DNA from: Deroplatys truncata
Lineage: Eukaryota; Arthropoda; Insecta; Mantodea; Mantidae
Direction: 5' to 3'
Length of the DNA stretch: 64,000 nt
NCBI GenBank assembly: GCA_030765065.1
Contig: CM060990.1
Span: 494,936,190 to 495,000,189, forward strand
The notes beneath the pieces were generated by a model that was given only the letters and a program-made list of their open reading frames with translations, was not told the origin of the DNA and did no database searches. Positions 1-12,344 of the stretch are shown here, piece by piece. A program made the translations under genes and the position numbers. How positions within the stretch are numbered: the first letter of the stretch is position 1; every line of letters starts with the position of its first letter.

Positions 1-429
1 GTAACCAAGGTCCCGGGATAGTATATTAAGATTTTATTTATTTATTTTATCTTACTTTCCTCCTCCAACCAAATAGACAAAGTGAATTCCATAGTAGCAA
101 CAGTCTTGGACCGTTTCTTTCCTTCCCAACCTCCCGGCTTCCGCAACCGACGGCATAAATCACAGTGGTGGACGGCTGAATGTTCCTCCGCGGTGGCTAA
201 ACGTCGACTTCTTTTACGTCAATACCGACATATGACTACCAGGACGCCTTTCTTCGCGCTTAAAGCCAAATGTGCGTAGACCCGTAGACTTCTTCAAACC
301 TACAAACACAAAGGATGGGCTCTCTTCTGCACTCAGCATAGTCCCCGCATATCGGTCTCCGAGAAGTGGAGGCGGTTATGTTGATTCACCGGACGATCAG
401 GAACTCCGACGCCCACAATATACTTTGAC

Positions 430-1600
430 ATGCAGACGCAACAAGAGTTTTTAGAGCGGCACACCCCAGATACTGTAAGCCCCAGACCTCCTTTACTGGA
501 GCTGGACGGTACGCCAAAGTTTCCGTTGAAGGGTACACGGGATCTTGTGGCTCCAGTTGACCTTTCCGAAGTCCAGTGCGCCCTCAGGTTGCACAGTACG
601 GCAACAGCTCCTGGACCTGACCGATTGATATACTCCATGATTGTTCACTTTCCTTTTGACCTTCTCTTAATTGTCCGCAGTTACTCCCACATTTTAGAAT
701 GGGATATTATTCCTTCTTCCTATCACTGTTTCCTTCTTATTCCCAATTTGAAGCCTGGCAAACCAGGATTGACGGCCCAACATTACCGGCCAATAGTACT
801 TGCGAACACATTACGTAAAAGTTTTGAACAAATACTCAAAACCTGTATTTCTTTTTACCAGGAACGCTACAGTTCCAGGCCAAAGAACCAATACGGTTTC
901 CGAAGACTTTTCTCTACGTTCTACAACCTTTTGCAACTTACCTACGACACACAGGTTAATTGGTATCTGCGACGTGGTCTGCTGGCGCATTTCTTGGATA
1001 TTACTCAATATTATGATTCGGTGCACCTAGACCTGCTTGTACCCATCCTACGGCGACTTTCTCTTCCGTTTCCTTAATCCGTCTCATTTACACGCTCTTT
1101 AGTGACCGTCACATACAATTACACCCGTTACTCTTACTCCACTATCCGACACAGTTATCACGGTCTACCTTAAGGTACTTGCCTTAGTTCCCTCCTGTTC
1201 CTTCTTTATATACCAGAACTTAGCTCGCTCTCCTTTCGTATAAGACATCTTCTCCTATATGCTGACGACATATTGTTACACTCGCCAGCAACGCCTCAAT
1301 ACGTATAGTTCGCCGTTGGTACCCTCCAACACGATTTGGACTTACTGGTTACGATCTTCTTCAGACTGGAACTAAGTTTGAATATGGAAAAAAATCATTC
1401 TGTAGTGTTTAAAACCATACCCCTCTGTTACGCTCCGCCCTCCACCCTTAATCTCTCCTTTACAACTTCAGTCTACCGTCAAATTCCTCGGTGTTCCCCT
1501 GGATCATAATCTTTGTTGGAAAGACCAAGCCACCCACCTCCATTCTCTTCTACGTGCTACCAGCTCTATTTTTGACTATACAGGGCGGACCATTTAAGTT
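430..1600 (+). pseudogene. LINE reverse transcriptase domain (broken)
   Basis: An open stretch at 430-1077 contains the RT hallmarks APGPDRL, LIPNLKPGKPG followed by YRPIVL, NQYGFRR and FLDITQYYDSV (the motif A region). The frame then degrades, but the catalytic box survives as LYADDILLHS at 1255-1284, and KFLG followed by VPLDHNLCWKD is visible near 1482-1530. The linker segment at 82-279 is in the same frame, separated by stops. The protein would copy LINE RNA into DNA at the target site; this copy cannot, because the frame is interrupted repeatedly. Confidence 0.85.
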
Positions 1601-1941
1601 GAGACTATACAGTAACTCCAAAACTAAGCGTTGTAGAAAGAAATGTCTTTGATAAAAGTTGCTTGATATTATGGAGGAAAGTAAGTGTCATTAGTCGTGT
1701 TTTATTTGAAGGACGTTGTGATGGTCATTTTACGGTCAATTTAAATTAACCCTAATTGTAGATTCCCATTTAAAAATTAATTTGACCCTAAAATGACCAT
1801 CGTAACGTCCTCCAAGCAAAACACAACTAATTGCATTCACTTTCCCCATAATATCAAGCACCTTTTATGAAAAACATTTCTTTCTACAGCGCTTAGCTTT
1901 GGACATATTATACAGTCTCCTTAAATGGTCCACTCTGTATA
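1577..1941. mobile_element. Fold-back MITE with ~170-bp terminal inverted repeats, TA target duplication
   Basis: The left half (from TATACAGGGCGGACC) and the right half (ending GGTCCACTCTGTATA) are inverted copies along about 170 bp, leaving a short AT-rich centre around 1740-1765. Both ends carry TA. Removing the element and one TA brings RT-coding sequence back together, so it inserted into the LINE. TA duplication and ACAGGG-type ends fit a non-autonomous Tc1/mariner passenger. There is no coding capacity. Confidence 0.8.
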
Positions 1942-2372
1942 CACGGACAACGTTGGGGAGCCCACCCCCGTTGATTCTTTTTACTCTTCCGAGCTTTATG
2001 TATACCGCGACTGGACTATGGTGCAATGGTGCTAACGGCATACCCAAGGCATGGAAATGAAAAATAATCCCATATTCTCTACCAGATCAGGAAGTTGATT
2101 TTAGGAGTTGGTGGCAAGCCCTCCTTGCAGAAAGTTTTCACCCTCCTGACACTACCATCTTTCACGGATCGACAGACTCAACTCACTCTTAGCTTACTTT
2201 CCAAATTGTTTCGATTTACTCAAACGCCTTCGTTTTCTAAACTCCGGTTAAGGCTTGAACAAAACATGCGTTGTCTTAAAGGAAACCACTCACAACCTCT
2301 GGAATACTTAAGGCTTTTCAAGGCTTTTCAGGAGATGAAGGGAGGACTGACACACCGACGACCTCCGTTATA

Positions 2373-3212
2373 TTGCATTCCTTACCTACAACTTCTTCCC
2401 AACTCCTTGGTGCGCCTCTCTCCCTTAAAGACATTGAACGCAACGTCACATACTATTTTTCAGCGTATCTTACGTCTGCTAAAGAGACGCAATCACCCTC
2501 CCGGATTAATTACACCAATGGTTCTCAGACGCCGTACGGTGTCGGGGCCGTATATGTTAACCAAGTCTCGATAGTTCAGGCCTTCTTTACGTTACCTTCC
2601 GCCGTCTCTTCATATTCCGCAGAAATAAATGTCATTTATCAGGCTCTATGCTCGATACGCGGCCTCTCTCATTTTCACATTCTCATCTGTTCTGATTCTA
2701 TCAGCGCGATATCTACTCTCTCCGTCTTCATGGCCGTCCTGATGGTGGGAGATAACCTAACCTAGTGATGTTATCGGTAACTCCACGCTTTACGTCAACA
2801 GGACAACTTTGTTTACTTCCTTTGGATTTCGGGACATTCGCACATAACTGGCAATAAACTCGCGGACAGGTTAGAAAAGCGGCCACCCATGGACCCCCCT
2901 CTTCACCTCTCCCGAGCATTCCGATATCATTCAGCAACAGCTCAGCCACCAACTCCTTCCATCTACCTCTGCCCCCGTACCCTGGAAACAGTCACCTTTA
3001 AAACCTTGGTTTTGTTAGGTTCGTTGCCACCAGGTACCACCTCAATAGCTAATGAACTTCTTCTAGGGGTGGCCCCAATCCCGGCCTATCTCCATAAAAT
3101 CGGGCAACGTGCTACACCACTCTGCGACTGTGGACATTTCGGAGACGCGGAACATCCTTTCCTTCAATGCTCCACAACTCACCTATTCATCCACTCTTTA
3201 TTTTTCCATTAG
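2373..3212 (+). pseudogene. LINE RNase H domain and C-terminal Cys/His tail (broken)
   Basis: RNase H signatures are visible: YTNGSQ..GVGAVYV (first acidic residue replaced by N), SAEINVIYQAL (the Glu) and ILICSDSISAIS (the Asp). In another frame near 2810-2870 comes WISGHSHITGNKLADR, the C-terminal RNase H motif. Next is a segment at 2889-3212 with LLLG...AYLHKIG...PLCDCGHFGDAEHPFLQC, the Cys/His tail usual for these LINEs. At least two frameshifts separate the parts. RNase H would remove RNA from the RNA:DNA hybrid. Confidence 0.8.
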
Positions 3213-3421
3213 CTCCCGCATAGGTACGGGCCCATGGAAAATTCAATCTCTCTTTCATTCAGCTACTTATCATACGTCATTATCCTTTACCGTTTCCTCA
3301 GAAAATGTAAAGTGAAACTCTAGATCCCTGGAACATATCTGTTGCCTGTTAGTCACACAACCCTTCTACAGTTATTATCTATACTTCGATGCACGAAGAA
3401 GCGGATATCCGGTGTGAGCAG

Positions 3422-3541
3422 AGTAGTTTATTATAGAGAGATCGAGCGCAGTTTTTTTGCGTTTATATGGGAAAGGATAGGGAAAACGAGGCTAGATGCG
3501 GCGGGTCACGGAGAAAATGCGTTTCTATGAAAGAGATATCT
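3422..3541 (+). mobile_element. Isolated terminal fragment of the Polinton-like family (third copy)
   Basis: The sequence starts AGTAG, runs through GAGCGCAG and a T-tract, then GCGTTTATATGGGAAAGG, ATAGGGAAAACGAGG and a degenerate second subterminal unit. This matches the outer ends of the elements starting at 13378 and 26716. Only ~120 bp is present and no partner end is seen nearby, so it is a truncated or solo end. It independently supports AGTAG as the family terminus. Confidence 0.75.
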
Positions 3542-3930
3542 ACGTCCACTATACGATTAGCACGGTTTTTCTTCTTTTCACTTATGAGTGTGCATATAAG
3601 GGGAATTATGTTTCAAATAAAACAATCCTTATTCGTTTTTCAGTAACAAACGCAAAATATATCCCATTTGGAAGAAAATTTAATGTTATACCTAATTGTT
3701 TCCAAACTTCTTCAATAGTTTGACATTAATATTACTTTTGCTGCCATATTTTTAAAACATTACTTGAATATTATCAGAACTGAATGTGCCAACTGTATGG
3801 AACTACACACTTAGCGCTAAACGTTGTGATCGATATCTATGACAATTAAAAAGCAAAACGAACTTATATTCAAGGTAATAAATACCCTCGGAGCACGCGT
3901 GGAACGTTCTATTGGTGATAATTATGAAAC

Positions 3931-3964
<34 letters not shown>

Positions 3965-4448
3965 ATTATTATTTATTACTAGCAACAAACGTTAAAAACA
4001 AGATATACATTACGCGAACCTTGTTTCTCAAGAAAATTACTGAATCTTAAACTTGTGTAGCACCCGCATAAAGAGTGCAATATTTAATTTTAAACAATAT
4101 ATTATGCAAAGAATATGTTAATTTATTTCGCTTGAATAGTTCTAGTAAAGAGAAAAGTATTTGGTTTCGTCTTATTTCTTCTTAGAGCCAGGTCGCTGAA
4201 TGCATACACAGAAGTAAATGTGACCTTTGAGACGATACCGGCACGCTGGCTATAGCCAGGCATGATTAGTCGAGAAGAAATTTCTTCTCCCTCTTCCTCT
4301 ACATCCCTTGGCCCATCGGAAAACATTTGGAGCCCACCGTACGATGTTGTTATGTTTGTTTGCATTGTGTTTTCTGTTCATTGATTGCATTGCGACTTTC
4401 TGGTCAGTTAGTTTGTGACAGTTCAAGCAGTAAGTCGTGAACTGGTAG
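3542..4448. other. AT-rich spacer with a (TTA)n microsatellite
   Basis: No gene is recognised. A (TTA/ATT)n tract occupies about 3931-3977. Polyasparagine and similar reading frames over it are artefacts of the repeat. The last few hundred bases may be the 5' part of the mariner-type element that follows, but no inverted repeat could be fixed. Confidence 0.6.
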
Positions 4449-5493
4449 ATGTGGTTTACTAATGCAGAAAAAGTCGACATCTCATGATGTATGGAGAGTG
4501 TAGGGTGAATGCAGTTCGTTCCTGTACGGTGTGTGCGGAAACGCATCCCAATAGACGTCAACCATCTCGGCAATTATTTATCAACCTCTTCAACCACTTA
4601 CGTGAAAGTGGTACTGTAGCACCTAGAAAGCGTAACAGAAACAAACAAGTGACTGGAGAAGAGGCAGAAATTAATGTTTTGGCTGCCGTTGCAGTAGATC
4701 TGCAAATTAGTTCCCGCACAATCGCCCGTGGAAGTGGCATAAGTCAGGTAAGTGTACTGCGCATTCCCCATCGACATAGGTTCCATCCCTATCACAGCTC
4801 TCTCCATCAAGAGCTGCATGGAAACGATTTTGAGAATCGTGTTAACTTTTGTACATGGACATTAAGACATGATACTCCAGATTCATCATGTATCTTGTTT
4901 AGTGATGAGGGAACATTTACTAAACATGGCCAGGTAAACCGCAGAAACGTGCACTATTGGTCTGTTGACAATCCCCGTTGGCTTCGTCAGGTGGAATATC
5001 AGCGTCCGTGGAGTTTAAACGTGTGGTGTGGGATAGTGAACCATCAGCTCATAGACCCTTTGTTCACAGAAGGAACAATGAACTCGCACACGTATCGCAG
5101 CCTCCTGACAGGCCATCTGCCACAGATGCTAGAAGACGTTCCTTTGCAGACTAGGAGGAACCTGTGGTACCAACATGATGGCTGTCCAGCCCATAGTGCA
5201 CGAAGTACTACAGCTTGTCTTAATGGATTGTTTCCAAATCGTTGGATTGGACGAAGGGGACCTGTACCTTGGCCGGCCTGTTCACTAGATCTGACCCCTT
5301 TAGGCTTTTTCTGTGGGGAAGGCTGAAAGACACTATCTACAAGGATGTACCAACTACACCAGACGATATGAAACGACGTATTACTGCTGCCTGTTCTGAA
5401 ATTTCCGCTGAAATGCTAGAACGTGAGCAGCAGTCTTTCCATAGCAGACTGGAAGCGTGTATTGAAGGTGTAGTGGTCATTTTGAACACATGA
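4449..5493 (+). pseudogene. Tc1/mariner-superfamily transposase (frameshifted)
   Basis: The likely start is ATG at 4449 (MWFTNAEKVDI), with a frameshift into the long frame beginning at 4484. The N-terminal helix-turn-helix part (RQPSRQLF, ISSRTIARGSGISQVSVLRI) is followed by HRHRFHPYHSSLHQELHG and the DDE/D catalytic core: FSDEGTF, YQHDGCPAHSA and WPACSLDLTPL. A second frameshift near 5310 moves the end (LWGRLKD...EISAEMLEREQQSF) to another frame, stopping at 5493. The third catalytic Asp lies 36 residues after the second. The family would cut and paste by DDE/D chemistry; this copy is dead. Terminal inverted repeats were not identified. Confidence 0.85.
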
Positions 5494-5784
5494 AGGGCTA
5501 TGTTCTCTTTACTTGTAAGAATCCACAAAAGTATTGTAAACCCCTTTTGTTTTTCTTTAGTTTGTGCTACCAAAGGTTGTACAAGTGTCGGTGCGCAAAA
5601 GTTTCAAAATAAGATTTCTCGTAAACCACTTGCACTAGAATCTTGCAGCAAATACCACTGACATTCTAACTTACTCTACCTTTATTCTATTGATGTAACT
5701 AGGCATTATTCCATTTAAGAAATTGCATGTTTGCTAAAAAATACACTCTCCCAGTATTATTAAAATCTATTTATAGGCTAAATG

Positions 5785-7030
5785 TACGAGCACCTGACTA
5801 CCAATCAATGCTGTGAAAACTGCACATCAATAGCACTTTCCATTTCCGAAATATTTGCGGTGCAAGTTTTAGATGAGTCCCCTGTATATGAAGTTGCCTG
5901 AAGGGTACAGTGATGCAGGAAAAGCCTGCAAATTAAAAAAAGTTCTCTGCGCTCTGAAACAAGCTCCATGCAGGTGGAACAAGAAGTTAACAAATTTTCT
6001 GAGGCATGAAGGACTAAAAAAATCGCAAGCCGATCAATGTATATTTAAAAGTGTGAAGGATGATACCATCATATCCATACATGTAGATGATGGAATTGTT
6101 TTTGGAAAAGTCAAGGCACAAATTGAAAAATTACTAGAGAAACTTAATAAAAATTTTGAGATGACAAAAAATGAAAATCCTGGAACATGCTTAGGAATGG
6201 AACTTAAAAATAGAAATGATGACTTGTTAATATATCAAGGAAAATACACAAAACAACTGTTAAAAAAATACAACATGAAGGATTGCAAACCAGTAGGTAC
6301 TCGAATAACAATTCAAGATTCAGTGCGTGTAGGTACAAAACACAAAAGACTGTACAAAACCAAGTAATGATTCTTCTCCATATAGAGAAGCATTTGGAAG
6401 TCTCTCATACCTAACTTGTAAAACAACACCTTATTTAACATATACAGTGAGTTATGAAAGTAGGTATATGGAAAATCCAAAATAAGATGTTCAAAATGTA
6501 AAATAGCTTCGCGGTATCTTAAAGGTACTTAACAGAAAGCAATTAAGTTTTCTAAAAGAGTAGAGTCAGAAAATGAACACATCGAACTGATAGCATACTG
6601 CGATGCAGATTAAACGGTAGATAATGAACAAAGGAAAAGCATTACTGGCTGTGTAATACTATGTGCTGAAGGCTCGGTTTCCTGGTGCTCAAGAAAACAG
6701 AGTACAATAGTAAAATCAACAACTGCCGCAGCAGAATGCTGTACAGAATTAACATATTTAAGAGCTTTGATTGAAGAGCTGACAAGAAAATCAGTGAAAG
6801 TAATTTCGTATGTGGACAATCAAAGTTCTATAAAATTAATCAAATCAGGCCAGTTAAGTCTGACAGGAAGACGACACATTGAAGTGAAATTCTATTATTT
6901 GTGTGAGAAGTACCAGAATGGAGAATTTGAAATAAGACATTGCCCCTCAAACAGTTAACTGGCTGATATATTCACAAAACTTCTGTTGCGCTTGAATTGT
7001 AATAAATTTAAAGATATACTAAGAGTATGA
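5785..7030 (+). pseudogene. Copia (Ty1) retrotransposon pol fragment: RT and RNase H
   Basis: The copia-type RT core is readable: YMKLPEGY, LKKVLCALKQAPCRW, QADQCIF and the catalytic SIHVDDGIVFG, then LGMELKN and TKQLLKKYNM, up to the stop at 6367. After broken sequence (SPYREAFGSLSYL near 6380) the RNase H domain follows from ~6588: YCDADW-like with a stop, KSITGCV, STTAAAEC, DNQSSIKL, RRHIEVKFYYL and the end HCPSN followed by QLADIFTKLL. Gag, protease and integrase are missing, so only the 3' half remains. Several stops make it non-functional. Confidence 0.85.
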
Positions 7031-7212
7031 CGGCACTGTAGGATAGTTCTTTTGTTTTATAAACTTGTGATATGTGTAAGACTGATTCTTTTATTTTTTT
7101 AAGAAATGTAAAAAGAATTGAAAGTTGTATTATGCTAGAATGTCAATTATTATCAAAGAGATATTATTATTGTTAAAAAATATACTAAGAAAACATTTTA
7201 CGATTAAGGGAA

Positions 7213-7340
7213 TGTGTTGAATATTGTCATGTTGGTAATGGAAAAATGTTTTGTCGTTTGTTACTCCGTGTTCCGATATGGAGATAAATAAAACGGCAGT
7301 TGAAATGAAAATGATTGTATCATTTATTTAAAAGTAAAAA
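7213..7340 (+). repeat. Possible 3' LTR start of the copia relic
   Basis: After the RNase H end and ~180 bp of AT-rich sequence, a purine run (AAGGGAATG) resembling a polypurine tract precedes TGTTGAATATTG. An AATAAA lies at about 7285. This is where a copia 3' LTR is expected. No second LTR copy exists in the window, so the boundaries are guesses. Confidence 0.35.
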
Positions 7341-7391
7341 CAACTAGCACATTGTTATGTAAAATGTAACAAAGTAAAAGTAAGAAAAACC

Positions 7392-7630
7392 AACATCGTC
7401 CAATCACAGCTTAATAAGCCAAGTCCTAGCGTACCTTTTACCATAGTCATCATCATCTAGTTCACTTCCGGTTTTAACATCAGGTTAATACATCACCTTC
7501 TCTTCCAGTTCCTACTTTTACACCACGTTTCGTCCAATCACAGCTTAATAAGCGACGTCCTGTCGTGCCTTTTGCCGTAGTCATCACCATCTAATTTACT
7601 TCCAATTACACAACCAGGTTATGTCATCGA
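7392..7630. repeat. ~130-bp repeat, cluster 1 (two units)
   Basis: Two head-to-tail units share CGTCCAATCACAGCTTAATA (7397 and 7530, about 133 bp apart), then ACGTCCT-like sequence, CCGTAGTCATCACCATCT-like sequence and CACCTTCTCTTCYAGTTCC. Related clusters lie at 10370-10575 and 12345-12640 in the same orientation. The first two bracket the transposase-like relic. Confidence 0.75.
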
Positions 7631-8089
7631 TAGTCTGGAACCATACCGTTTTAAGTCCATTTCTTTTAGACTATTAGTTATGAAGCACAGGGAATGTTCT
7701 ATGTCCAGAGCTATGCTGTGGATATAATAGAGTAAATATGTGCATTTAAAACATCCATTATTAACAGAACCAGTTTGTTCTATGTCCACATTCCCTTTTA
7801 ATTTCTGTACATACTCTTCCATGTCCAAATATGGAAGTACCAGTGCAAGACAAGACACAATATCGCTTAACATTACATTGTGTGTTTGCTTTTATTATTA
7901 TAATATGGACTCCATATGACCAAACTAACGTTAGTGGTACATCGAGAAAGTTGTTTTCGATCCATTTACAGTAGTCATGAAAATTCGTTTGTTTTTACGA
8001 ATGCGGCTCACCTGGTTTCATAATCGCGATGCGCGCCTTTTTATGGCAGTGCCTATATTGTGCCGTATTATGCTTTCTGAAGGCGTTTC

Positions 8090-10010
8090 AACATTATTAA
8101 GTTGGATTTTGTTTCGGATGGCCGTGTTAAAGATCCAGATTATGTTAGTAATAGTTCAGATAGTGAATGTGATTGGCTCATCCCATCAACTCCATAACCA
8201 ACACCAAAAAAGAGATTGAAAGATCTACAACATTCTAAAGAAGCACTCTATGAGAGGTATGTTAAAACCAATTATTGAACCACCTATATTTTATTTTTAT
8301 ACACGTACTATTACTTAGTAGTAGCCATAATTATATCGTAATGAATTACCCTCATACTGTGTATTAGAAAAACTTAATTTTGAAATTTAGGTTATGCTGC
8401 AACTTAAATGCTTTCTGTGTTATTCATGTCAGTTATATTGTTGCTTTTCAGTCACAACAGTGCAGAAAAGACTCCTATTGTTGAATCAACTGGATTAGAA
8501 TCATATATACCAGCTAAAAAGACAATATCGCTAAAGTGAAAGGTTTGTCATGATCTCATAGCTCTTATGTGATTAAAACCAAGAATATTTATTATAATGA
8601 CAATAATATAAGGCAATTTTTTTTATCTGAGGATAACATGAAAAGAAAGAAAAATCCCAATGAGTGGAAGAAATCCCAAAACAAACGGCAGAGACAGGCA
8701 GACAAGTAGTACGTTAATACAAAGGGAATTTCTGTACCAGAAAGGAAAGTTGCTTTTGAAAATTGTAATTGTAGATTTAAATGTTCATTTGCAATTACAC
8801 CAGAGGAAGGAAATTCTATATGTTCTGAATTTTGGAATATGACAGACTCACAAAAGGGCAATTTCTATGATAAAACTACTGTCAGGGAGACAAAAGTGAG
8901 GGGTTGGCGCAGAAACAAAGACAGAGAATAAAAACGCTGCTTTTCGTACAAGTAGGTACTATAGGTATTTACATGTGAATTCTGAAAAAAATAGAGTTTG
9001 TAAAAGTTTTTATTTTAGTGTAGCCGGTATTTCTCAAAGGAGAATAAGCTGTTTCCAAGAACACAAAAAAAACGGGTATTACAGAAACACCAGAGACTGA
9101 CCGCATGGGAAGTCGCCATTGGGATATGTCATCTCAATACAATTTGAGATCTCCTTGTGGTTTACCGGAAAAAATACGAATCAATTGGAGTATATAGTGT
9201 CGTGCCGGCATGTTGCCACGGTATCTCAGTGGTTAGAGCAACCGGACGGAGACCGGGAATTCCGTGGTTTAGTCCCGGCTATGGCACTGAATTTTTCAGT
9301 CGTCTGATTCTACCTTTCCAACCTTGTGCATCACACGGCTTGTGTGGAAGATCAACTAATTCCAAACAAGAATGTTGTTTATTGTGGCATGAAGGCATTT
9401 CTGGCAGATTAGTAAATGATATTGCGGGTGCAGCAATAAAATTCATAGTTACTTTTGACAGACTAGCCGAACATAAAATCATTTTATGGTCAAATACATG
9501 TGTTCCACAGAACCGAAATTCCCACATGTCTATTGATTGAATTAGGCTTTTGGAGAGGGGCGATCATAACATAAAAATTGTGGAACATAAATATAAAGAA
9601 CCTGGCCATAGTGCTCTTCAAGAGGTTGATTCAATGCGTGCAACTATGGAAAGCTACATTAGAAAATGGAACTCCGTAGACCATTGTCTGTGCTCAGGGC
9701 TGTTCAGAACTGCAGGTCAAATAAGAAATTCAAGATTAACCAAATGGTAACAAGTAAAGATTTTCTTGGCTTTAAACCAGTTGCTCTTATATCAAACCTA
9801 AAAATAGTGCCATATTCAAAATTAAAGTTTATAAAATAGGAAAAATTAGTGGTCCAGTGAAATACAAACGGTCATTTTCAGATAGTGAATTTAAGCAATT
9901 TAGCATATTAGTGCAGAATAAGAGAAGATCCAATAACCTATATGTTTACTTACCATCACCAAAAGTAATTTGGATTCTAAGTCACAAAATTGATGAAACA
10001 AATAAAGGAC
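8090..10010 (+). pseudogene. Decayed intron-containing transposase-like gene of insect type
   Basis: A coding trace begins at 8101 (DGRVKDPDYV..., DCDWLIPSTP-like, KKRLKDLQHSKEALYER) and ends at a donor GTATGT (8257); an acceptor TTTTCAG ends at 8451. A second donor-like GTTTGT near 8541 and an acceptor near 8630 precede KRKKNPNEWKK...C-x-C..., EFWNMTDSQK and, after stops, VCKSFYFSVAGISQR. After a SINE come CCLLWHEG, a degraded SDNC-type motif (LWSNTCVPQN), KYKEPGHSALQEVDS and DFLGFKPVA to about 10010. I recall similar proteins in many insects as likely DDE-type transposon products but cannot name the family. In-frame stops show it is dead. Confidence 0.55.
9203..9345 (+). mobile_element. tRNA-derived SINE-like insertion
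   Basis: GGTATCTCAGTGGTTAGAGC resembles a pol III A box and GTGGTTTAGTCCCGGC a degenerate B box, within a 73-nt tRNA-like block (GCCACGG...GGCAC), followed by a short unrelated tail. It lies inside the transposase-like relic. The box spacing fits a tRNA gene, but the arms do not pair well enough for a functional tRNA. Ends and target duplication are not resolved. Confidence 0.55.
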
Positions 10011-10369
10011 ATTAGGGCAATTTATAGGTAAGTATTTCTCGTTAGAAAATAAGCAGGTATGGAATTGTCTATGAAGTTAAACCTGTATAAATGATGTAGG
10101 AAACTGCGAATGATACCATTTTGTTAGAACGAATATAACTAGTATGAATCATAATGTTCTATGTCCATCACCATAACTCCAAACTCCAATATATCATATA
10201 ACTTTCCAGTAATTTAAACGTTTTCCTCATTAATCTGTCTTATATATACACAAGAAAACAATAAAGTAACCATAATAAATAAGCACTAATTGACTGACCC
10301 AAAATTGAAATAGCTTGTACTGCAAAATGAAAATGGGACTTGGAACAACATGGTTCTACACCATTGACA

Positions 10370-10575
10370 TAACCTTCTCTTCTAGTTCCTACTTTTACTA
10401 TACGTTTCGTCCAATCACAGCTTAACAAGTCACGTCCTACCATACGTTTTACCCAATCACCGCCATCTTGTTGAGTTACAAGTTTAACAACCAGGTTAAT
10501 ACATCACATTGTCTTCTTGTTTCTACGTTTACCAACACGTTTCGATCAATCACGATCTAAGAAGTCACTTCCCTG
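10370..10575. repeat. ~130-bp repeat, cluster 2
   Basis: One full unit and one diverged unit repeat the cluster-1 pattern: CTTCTCTTCTAGTTCC, ACGTTTCGTCCAATCACAGC, AAGTCACGTCCTACC, ATCACCGCCATCTTGTT, then TTTCGATCAATCACG. The orientation matches 7392-7630. Confidence 0.7.
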
Positions 10576-12344
10576 GATTTAAATAACAGCTGAATCGCTT
10601 ACCATGTACTGAGAATGCGAGCCGCCATCTGCAAGCTCCGCCGCCATACTGGATGGGTCCATCAGAGAATGTGATAATGAATCGTTATGCATTGAAACTT
10701 CACAATGCAATGTTTCCGGTAACGCTTTAATAATGAAATATACACAGTTAACATCAGTATGATTTCGACTGAGGAAATATAAAACATAGTCCGTCGTTTT
10801 TACTTGTATTTAAACAATAACCTCTCCTTAAATTTATAAAATTACAGGCGTATATTTTACAATTTGCAAGCACTGCTCCGATTTCAGTCCAGTGACAGTA
10901 CCAGTGAAAGTGCGTAGCAAAAGCTGTGACAATTTTAAAACAGAAATTAACTATACTCCCAACACTTTACAGGTAAAGTGATTAAATTATGCCCTTAACA
11001 TTTTACTGGTAAAGAACTAAAACTGTTTACACATAAGATGCAAACCCCAAGTTACATGTAGGGTATTAATACTCCTTCGTTAGACCTGTCTTCAGTTGCG
11101 AACAATTATGTGCCTTATACCTTAAGGAGACATTGTTTGATGTACCTTTAGTAAACAATTACCTGTTCCTTTCTCGTCAAAACTACATCAGTAGTAAAAG
11201 TAATAAGCTTTAGCCTTGACTGTACATACAATTTTTAAAACTAGAAGTCCCGTAAAATTTTTTATCTTGACGGTTATGTTTAAAAATAAAATAATTACTT
11301 AACATATTTTGTGTTCCAGATTTAGAAGAATATCTTTCACCTCATATTTTAAAGTTAAATCGATCCTGCGTTGTAGGCATAAATAGAAATGTGAGTAAAT
11401 CCATTATCACAATATTAATATGTACTATTAATGGGGTGTTTATGCAACAATTACCACCGTATTTGTCTTATTCTACACAAATATCATAATACCCTTAATG
11501 GTGCAAATCTCAGCTGTTGGCCCATTCACTATCCTTCGTTTAACTGTCTTTTTTAACAAGTGAGGATGAAAGTTGAACATTTTTTTCCCAGGCTCCTCAA
11601 CTTTAAAATTCGTCTGTAAAATGACTACTACAAAGCCTGCTGTAATCTTGAGGATTTCCAGTTTTCCCATCAAACAGCTTTAACTCACTTATCTAAAACA
11701 TCAGGCATTGAATGCGGAAACCTGTTTAAATATTAAAATGAGATATGAAGTATTAAGCACGTAGTACTATTTAGGGTCGTCATTTAAGGGGGGGCAGGGT
11801 GGTCAATTGTCTCCCGCTAAGTTATAAGAAATAATTAGGCTACTTCCTGTTTATTATTGCTCTATCAAAAGAAAAATTACAACTTCAGTTTTAATATAAA
11901 TATCTCACATTTATTAAATAAAGGATTTTCCTTTACCTAAATATATGATTAAAATTTACATTAAAATTTGAGAAACTGCTTCAGGAAGCCTTGCCCTCCC
12001 CAAGAACAAACTAAAGTGACGTTCCGGGCATGTATCATACGTTAAATTAATTGTTTATAAATTACATTGACACATGTAAAATATGTGGCAATAATTTAAA
12101 ATATTCAGAATCTATAGTCTTTACGTACCTGCGAAAACTTAAAACCTTTGTTCTCAGGCCCTAGGATATTATTATAATCATGCATAGCACAGGTATTCCC
12201 ATAATTTGATCTCAAATTGCATTAAAATACACTACAATCCCATACTCCACAATGGAATCTACACTTCCAATACGGCCTCTTTTGTGCAGATGACGGCTCG
12301 ATTCCATTCGTTTAGCACTCTCTCCAGTAAATACTTTACCTCCA
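10576..12344. other. Unannotated AT-rich spacer
   Basis: I see no coding region, RNA gene or clear repeat boundary. Short reading frames here (for example 11473-11673 on the minus strand) show no recognisable motif. Confidence 0.5.

Larger units (their letters stand above)
60..3330 (+). mobile_element. Decayed non-LTR retrotransposon (LINE) with RT and RNase H
   Basis: Pieces of one LINE lie in order on the plus strand: the linker after the endonuclease (82-279, WWTAEC followed by a basic stretch), reverse transcriptase (430 to ~2050), RNase H (2490-2880) and a C-terminal Cys/His tail (2889-3212). This order is that of the I/R1/LOA-type LINEs that carry RNase H. The endonuclease and ORF1 are absent, so the copy is 5'-truncated near base 60 or continues beyond the window edge. 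Stops, frameshifts and a MITE insertion at 1577-1941 make it an old dead copy. The exact clade cannot be settled by eye. Confidence 0.85.
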
